A stretch of 11,124 nt of DNA from Bacteroidales bacterium (lineage in GTDB: Bacteria; Bacteroidota; Bacteroidia; Bacteroidales; F082), in assembly GCA_017428285.1 (NCBI GenBank), contig JAFRRE010000045.1, forward strand, positions 1-11,124. Reading direction: 5' to 3'. The position numbers and the translations under genes are program-made. Numbering within the stretch: position 1 is the stretch's first letter; each line of letters starts with the position of its first letter. Shown piece after piece: positions 8,002 through 11,124 of this stretch. Below the pieces are notes generated by a model, which did not search any database, had not been told where the DNA came from, and saw only the letters and a program-made list of their open reading frames with translations.

Positions 8002-8032
8002 CAAATGTAGCATTTTTATGAATAAAGTGAAA
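8002..8032 (-). promoter_or_regulatory. Promoter of the esterase-protease-lipoprotein-msrA operon
   Basis: On the minus strand TACATTTG (8009-8002) is a perfect -7 box. Upstream of it by 19 bases is TTTC (8032-8029), one base off the TTTG -33 consensus. The ATG of the esterase at 7985 lies 16 bases beyond the box, so the leader is very short. No second promoter of this type is evident in the short gaps of the operon. Confidence 0.6.
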
Positions 8033-8056
8033 AAAAAATTCTCAAAGGCTGAGAAT
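8031..8056 (-). terminator. Hairpin plus T-run, possible terminator or operator dyad in the divergent promoter region
   Basis: ATTCTCA (8038-8044) and TGAGAAT (8050-8056) are perfect inverted arms around five bases. Read on the minus strand, the hairpin is followed at once by a run of T (8039-8031, interrupted only by the end of the stem). That is the form of an intrinsic terminator for transcription coming back out of thrS. The stem is AT-rich and so weak. It lies just upstream of both divergent promoters and could instead be an operator. Neither role is shown. Confidence 0.3.
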
Positions 8057-8081
8057 CTGCTAATCGTAACGAAATATTTTG

Positions 8082-8089
8082 TACTTTTG
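8082..8089 (+). promoter_or_regulatory. Promoter -7 element of thrS
   Basis: TACTTTTG matches TAnnTTTG, with transcription expected to start a few bases downstream, leaving a leader of about 20-25 bases before the ATG at 8117. The -33 element is poor (only TCTG near 8056). The box falls inside the upstream in-frame extension of the reading frame, which argues that the extension is not translated. Confidence 0.5.
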
Positions 8090-8116
8090 CAGCCGCTTTC
8101 AAAAAGACCTATTTAT

Positions 8117-10057
8117 ATGATTAACATAACCTTCCCTGACAATAGTGTCAGACAATTTGAAGCCGGTGTCACGCCGCTGGATATCGCCAAGAGCCTGAGC
8201 GAGGGTTTGGCACGTAACGTGCTGTCCGCCAAAGTGAACGGCAAGATGTGGGATGCCATGCGCCCCGTCAACGAGGATGCCACCATCCAACTCTTCACCT
8301 GGGATGACCCTGAAGGTAAAGCTACCTTCTGGCACTCTTCGGCCCACCTCATGGCCGAAGCCATCGAGGCCCTCTATAAAGGCGTGAAGTTCGGCATCGG
8401 CCCCGCTGTGGACGCTGGTTTCTACTATGACATCGACACGGGCGACATCACCCTGACCGAGACCGACCTTGTCGCCATCGAGAAGAAAATGCTTGAACTG
8501 GCCCGCGAGAAGCAGACCTTCGAGCGCGTTGATGTGAGCAAGGCCGAGGCCCTGAAGTATTTCACCGAGAAAGGTGATGAGTACAAGGAAGAACTGATCA
8601 GCGAACTGGAAGACGGTACTATCACCTATTATAAATGTGGTGCTTTCACCGACCTCTGCCGCGGTCCTCATATCCCGAACACAGGCTTCATCAAGGCTGT
8701 GAAGCTGACTTCGTTGGCCGGCGCTTACTGGCGTGGCGATGAGAAGCGCAAGCAGCTTACCCGCGTCTATGGTATCACCTTCCCGAAACAGAAGGAACTG
8801 GATGAATATCTCGTGTTGCTCGAAGAAGCCAAGAAACGTGACCACCGTAAGCTGGGCCGCGAGCTGGAACTCTTCATGTTCAGCGACACCGTGGGCAAGG
8901 GCCTGCCGATTTGGCTGCCCAAAGGCACCGAGTTGCGCCTGCGCTTGCAAGAGTACCTGACCAAGATCCAGAAGGAGTATGGTTATGAGCAGGTCATCAC
9001 GCCTCATATTGGTGGCAAGCAACTCTATGTGACTTCGGGTCACTGGGACCACTATGGCGCCGACAGTTTCCGCCCGATCACCACGCCAGAAGAAGGCGAG
9101 GAGTACCTGCTGAAGCCCATGAACTGCCCTCACCACTGCATGATCTTCAAGTGGAAGCCGCGTTCATACAAGGATCTGCCTTTCCGCTGCGCAGAGTTTG
9201 GCACTGTGTATCGTTATGAGCAGAGCGGCGAACTCCACGGCTTGACCCGTGTGCGTTCGTTCACCCAAGACGACGCCCATATCTTCTGCCGTCCCGACCA
9301 GGTGAAGGAAGAGTTCATCCGCGTGATGGAAATCATCGAAATCATCTTCAAGGCTCTTGACTTCAAGAACTTTGAAGCACAGATATCGCTCCGTGACCCC
9401 AACGACCACGAGAAGTATGTGGGTACGGATGAGAATTGGGCAAAGGCTGAGGCCGCTATCCAGGAGGCTTGCGCCGAGAAGGGTTTGCCCGCTCATGTGG
9501 AATATGGCGAGGCCGCTTTCTATGGTCCCAAGCTCGACTTTATGGTGAAGGACGCCCTCGGTCGTAAGTGGCAACTAGGTACCATCCAGGTGGACTACAA
9601 CCTGCCTGAGCGTTTCGACCTGAGTTACATTGGCGCCGACAATGAGAAACACCGTCCCGTGATGGTGCACCGCGCTCCGTTCGGTTCCATGGAGCGTTTC
9701 GTGGCCGTGTTGCTCGAGCACTGCGCTGGTGAGTTCCCGCTGTGGTTGGCTCCCGACCAGGTGATTATCCTTCCCGTGAGCGAAAAATATCTCGATTTTG
9801 CGAAAAATTTGCAATCGTATCTGAAAAAGTCCGATATTCGCGCCCTCATTGATGAGCGTAGCGAGAAGATTGGCCGTAAGATTCGTGATGCTGAAATGAA
9901 GAAATATCCTTACATGCTTATCGTAGGCGAGAAGGAAGCGTCTGAAAATCAGGTCTCTGTACGTAAACATGGTCAAGTCGATCTCGGCACAATGCCGACG
10001 GATGCCTTCGCAGAGATGATTCGCAAGCAAGTCGAAGAGGAACAGAACAAGAGATAA
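8117..10057 (+). CDS. thrS: Threonyl-tRNA synthetase
   Basis: A 646-residue class II aminoacyl-tRNA synthetase that charges tRNA-Thr in the cytoplasm; the E. coli enzyme is 642 residues. The order is a TGS domain (about 1-62, beginning [10 protein letters not shown]), the editing domain with HSSAH (His73, His77) and [12 protein letters not shown] (Cys181, His185), the catalytic core, and the anticodon-binding domain from about residue 545. The zinc ligands are in place: Cys337 in MNCPHHC, His388 in QDDAHIFC and His518 in [12 protein letters not shown]. Motif 2 is [13 protein letters not shown]. The reading frame stays open for 33 codons upstream, but I chose the ATG at 8117. That start gives the standard N terminus and length, and the promoter box lies upstream of it. 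The stop is 41 bases before infC, the usual order in this operon. Codon use is strongly biased toward a highly expressed pattern, which creates a long antisense open frame. Confidence 0.97.
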   Translation: MINITFPDNSVRQFEAGVTPLDIAKSLSEGLARNVLSAKVNGKMWDAMRPVNEDATIQLFTWDDPEGKATFWHSSAHLMAEAIEALYKGVKFGIGPAVDAGFYYDIDTGDITLTETDLVAIEKKMLELAREKQTFERVDVSKAEALKYFTEKGDEYKEELISELEDGTITYYKCGAFTDLCRGPHIPNTGFIKAVKLTSLAGAYWRGDEKRKQLTRVYGITFPKQKELDEYLVLLEEAKKRDHRKLGRELELFMFSDTVGKGLPIWLPKGTELRLRLQEYLTKIQKEYGYEQVITPHIGGKQLYVTSGHWDHYGADSFRPITTPEEGEEYLLKPMNCPHHCMIFKWKPRSYKDLPFRCAEFGTVYRYEQSGELHGLTRVRSFTQDDAHIFCRPDQVKEEFIRVMEIIEIIFKALDFKNFEAQISLRDPNDHEKYVGTDENWAKAEAAIQEACAEKGLPAHVEYGEAAFYGPKLDFMVKDALGRKWQLGTIQVDYNLPERFDLSYIGADNEKHRPVMVHRAPFGSMERFVAVLLEHCAGEFPLWLAPDQVIILPVSEKYLDFAKNLQSYLKKSDIRALIDERSEKIGRKIRDAEMKKYPYMLIVGEKEASENQVSVRKHGQVDLGTMPTDAFAEMIRKQVEEEQNKR

Positions 10058-10085
10058 CTAATTAACTGAATATAAACTTAATATA

Positions 10086-10090
10086 GGAGA
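10086..10090 (+). promoter_or_regulatory. Strong Shine-Dalgarno that sets the infC start
   Basis: GGAGA stands 8-9 bases before the ATA at 10099. Shine-Dalgarno sequences are generally weak or absent in Bacteroidota genes, and none this clear precedes the other genes here. The spacing therefore supports ATA as the initiator. An in-frame TAG at 10084-10086 overlaps it and closes the frame upstream. Confidence 0.65.
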
Positions 10091-10098
10091 CTAAAACT

Positions 10099-10668
10099 AT
10101 AGCACAGATTCCACAAAAAGGAAGACCCGGTCAGAGACCGAACAAAGACAAAGACGGATTCAACCATCGCATCAATGAGGAAGTGAAGGCTCCGATGGTG
10201 CGTCTGGTGGGCGAGGGTGTTGAACCAAACATTTACCCCTTGCGCGAGGCACTGAGAATCGTAGAAGAATTGGGTGTCGACCTCGTTGAGATCCAGCCCG
10301 ATGCCAATCCGCCAGTCTGCAAGGCAATGGACTACAAGAAGTTTGTCTTCGACCAAAAGAAGCGCCAAAAGGAACAGAAAGCCAAGGCCACCAAGGTCAT
10401 CATCAAGGAAATCCGCCTCGGACCCCAAACCGATGACCATGACTTCGAGTTCAAGCTGAACCACGCCAAGCGTTTTCTCCAAGAGGGTTCAAAGGTCAAG
10501 GTGGAGGTCTTTTTCAGAGGCCGTTCCATTGTCTACAAGGAACAAGGTGAGATCATGTTGCTGAAGTTTGCGCAAGAGTTGGAAGAGTTCGGAAAGGTGG
10601 AGATGATGCCCAAATTGGAAGGCAAGCGCATGCAGATGATGATAGCTCCTAAATCAACAAAGAAATAA
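10099..10668 (+). CDS. infC: Translation initiation factor IF-3, apparent AUA start
   Basis: A 189-residue protein that binds the 30S subunit, prevents early 50S joining and proofreads the start codon and initiator tRNA. After a basic leader ([13 protein letters not shown]) the N-domain runs from HRINEEVK to about residue 95: [32 protein letters not shown], then the basic helix [10 protein letters not shown]. The C-domain follows, with [29 protein letters not shown], and [14 protein letters not shown] at the end. No ATG lies between the in-frame TAG at 10084 and the conserved HRINEE segment. The first ATG-like choice downstream, GTG at 10183, would delete that segment. ATA at 10099 has an ideal Shine-Dalgarno, with ATT at 10108 as the weaker alternative. 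infC genes commonly use such rare starts so that IF-3 limits its own synthesis (shown in E. coli with AUU). It is followed by rpmI after a 121-base spacer containing a repeat array. Confidence 0.9.
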   Translation: MAQIPQKGRPGQRPNKDKDGFNHRINEEVKAPMVRLVGEGVEPNIYPLREALRIVEELGVDLVEIQPDANPPVCKAMDYKKFVFDQKKRQKEQKAKATKVIIKEIRLGPQTDDHDFEFKLNHAKRFLQEGSKVKVEVFFRGRSIVYKEQGEIMLLKFAQELEEFGKVEMMPKLEGKRMQMMIAPKSTKK

Positions 10669-10670
10669 AA

Positions 10671-10737
10671 GCTGTAAGCTATAAGCCATCAGATTTCAGC
10701 AAACGGGCTGATAGCTGACGGCTGAAAGCTGAAAGCC
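10671..10737 (+). repeat. Degenerate 7-base tandem repeat (GCTGAAA-like) between infC and rpmI
   Basis: Reading in steps of seven gives GCTGTAA, GCTATAA, GCCATCA, GATTTCA, GCAAACG, a one-base slip, then GCTGATA, GCTGACG, GCTGAAA, GCTGAAA, GCC. The last four units are the cleanest. The parts TTCAGC (10695-10700) and GCTGA (10707-10711) can also pair as a hairpin. The array starts 3 bases after the infC stop and fills more than half of the spacer before rpmI. Confidence 0.7.
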
Positions 10738-10789
10738 AATGAAATAAGAAATAGAAGAGTCATTTAATACCTTTAAAATTAATTGTAAA

Positions 10790-10984
10790 ATGCCAAAAAT
10801 GAAGACCAAGTCCGCTGCCAAGAAGCGTTTCCAAGTAACGGGTAGCGGCAAGTTGAAGAGAAAGCATGCTTATCATGGCCACATCCTGACCAAGAAGAGC
10901 CAGAAGAGAAAACGCAACCTCGACCACACTGCAATCGTTGAGAGAGCAGACGAGAAAGTCGTGAAACAAATGCTTCTCATGTAA
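10790..10984 (+). CDS. rpmI: 50S ribosomal protein L35
   Basis: A 64-residue, very basic protein of the large ribosomal subunit; the family is about 64-66 residues. The start [14 protein letters not shown] and the segment [20 protein letters not shown] are the standard L35 signatures. The ATG at 10790 gives the exact conserved N terminus. It stands between infC and rplT, as in most bacteria. The 121-base upstream spacer holds a heptamer repeat array and then an AT-rich stretch (10741-10789). No clear Shine-Dalgarno is present. In other bacteria L20 represses rpmI and rplT by binding the leader; no homologous structure is obvious here. Confidence 0.97.
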   Translation: MPKMKTKSAAKKRFQVTGSGKLKRKHAYHGHILTKKSQKRKRNLDHTAIVERADEKVVKQMLLM

Positions 10985-10992
10985 TTAACCTA

Positions 10993-11064
10993 ATGTGTAA
11001 TTTGTCTCAGCAGAAAAGTTCTCGAAAGGAGCGAGGCGCTGGACGAAAAAATCAAAAGAAATGA
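10993..11064 (+). CDS. Possible 23-codon basic leader ORF overlapping the rplT start
   Basis: An ATG at 10993 opens 23 codons that end in TGA at 11062-11064. It overlaps the rplT ATG (11061-11063) as ATGA. The peptide begins MCNLSQQKSS and continues with many Lys and Arg residues. It fills nearly the whole 76-base rpmI-rplT spacer, starting 8 bases after the rpmI stop. The tight fit would allow translational coupling of rplT to rpmI through the small frame. Against it, 23 open codons can arise by chance in A-rich DNA, the basic composition may just reflect the DNA, and no Shine-Dalgarno is visible. I recognise no family. Confidence 0.25.
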   Translation: MCNLSQQKSSRKERGAGRKNQKK

Positions 11065-11124
11065 CAAGATCAGTCAATGCAGTGGCTTCAAGAGCCAGAA
11101 GAAAGAAAATCCTGAAGAAGACCA
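11061..11124 (+). CDS. rplT: 50S ribosomal protein L20, N-terminal start (cut by window edge)
   Basis: Only the first 21 codons are in the window: MTRSVNAVASRARRKKILKK plus one residue. This matches the L20 N terminus (usually MPRSVNAVASRARRKKILK), with Thr in place of Pro at residue 2. L20 is an early assembly protein of the 50S subunit, and in several bacteria it autoregulates this operon. The ATG at 11061 is preceded by an A-rich stretch rather than a strong Shine-Dalgarno, and its position after rpmI is the expected order. Confidence 0.95.
   Translation, partial: MTRSVNAVASRARRKKILKKT

Noticed and set aside
8018..8116. N-terminal extension of 33 codons on thrS
   Set aside because: It contains the TAnnTTTG promoter box, and the ATG at 8117 gives the standard ThrRS start (MINITFPD) and length.
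8099..9136. Long open frame of 345 codons on the minus strand opposite thrS
   Set aside because: It is fully antisense to a clear synthetase with strong codon bias, shows no recognisable domain, and reads as a codon-bias shadow.
10183..10668. infC start at GTG 10183
   Set aside because: It would remove the conserved HRINEE part of the IF-3 N-domain and has no Shine-Dalgarno; the upstream ATA fits better.
10671..10737. CRISPR-like array
   Set aside because: The units are 7 bases and contiguous, with no spacers and no cas genes nearby.
10768..10775. TACCTTTA as a promoter -7 box for rpmI
   Set aside because: The last base is off consensus, no -33 TTTG is at the right distance, and only 14 bases would separate it from the ATG.

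Overview
The window looks like chromosome of a member of the Bacteroidales (phylum Bacteroidota), probably a gut or rumen type. Four signs point there. Promoter-like sites follow the Bacteroidota form (TTTG, about 19 bases, then TAnnTTTG). Two large exported proteins end in type IX secretion (T9SS) C-terminal sorting domains. One of them carries cleaved-adhesin domains of the gingipain/HagA kind. The thrS-infC-rpmI-rplT block has sequences typical of the phylum. The species cannot be fixed by reading alone.

Layout. (1) Positions 1-574, minus strand: the N-terminal third of ATP-dependent PEP carboxykinase (pckA), running off the left edge. (2) Positions 575-736: a divergent promoter region. 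(3) Positions 737-3436, plus strand: an 899-residue secreted protein with three cleaved-adhesin (MAM-like) domains, Fn3-like linkers and a T9SS tail. The tail contains an in-frame palindrome. (4) Positions 3455-3525: a large compound inverted repeat between convergent genes. (5) Positions 7985 down to 3532, minus strand: a tight four-gene operon. In transcription order it encodes a secreted SGNH/GDSL esterase, a secreted C10 cysteine protease fused to a beta-helix and T9SS tail, a thioredoxin-fold lipoprotein lacking its second active-site cysteine, and methionine sulfoxide reductase A. Gaps are 11 and 4 bases, then a 4-base overlap. (6) Positions 7986-8116: a second divergent promoter region with a dyad. 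(7) Positions 8117 to the right edge, plus strand: thrS, infC (apparently starting at the rare codon AUA), rpmI and the start of rplT, the classical translation operon.

How the parts relate. The left and right ends are housekeeping genes (gluconeogenesis or C4 metabolism, and translation). The middle is an accessory cell-envelope and secretion region: a T9SS adhesin next to a T9SS protease operon that also encodes a redox-type lipoprotein and a protein repair enzyme. I see no CRISPR array, phage, transposase, tRNA or rRNA.

The points most worth a second look are: the esterase-protease-thioredoxin-MsrA operon; the degenerate CGFG thioredoxin motif; the palindrome translated inside a T9SS signal; the non-canonical infC start with a strong Shine-Dalgarno; a 7-base-period repeat between infC and rpmI; and a tiny basic ORF overlapping the rplT start by ATGA.
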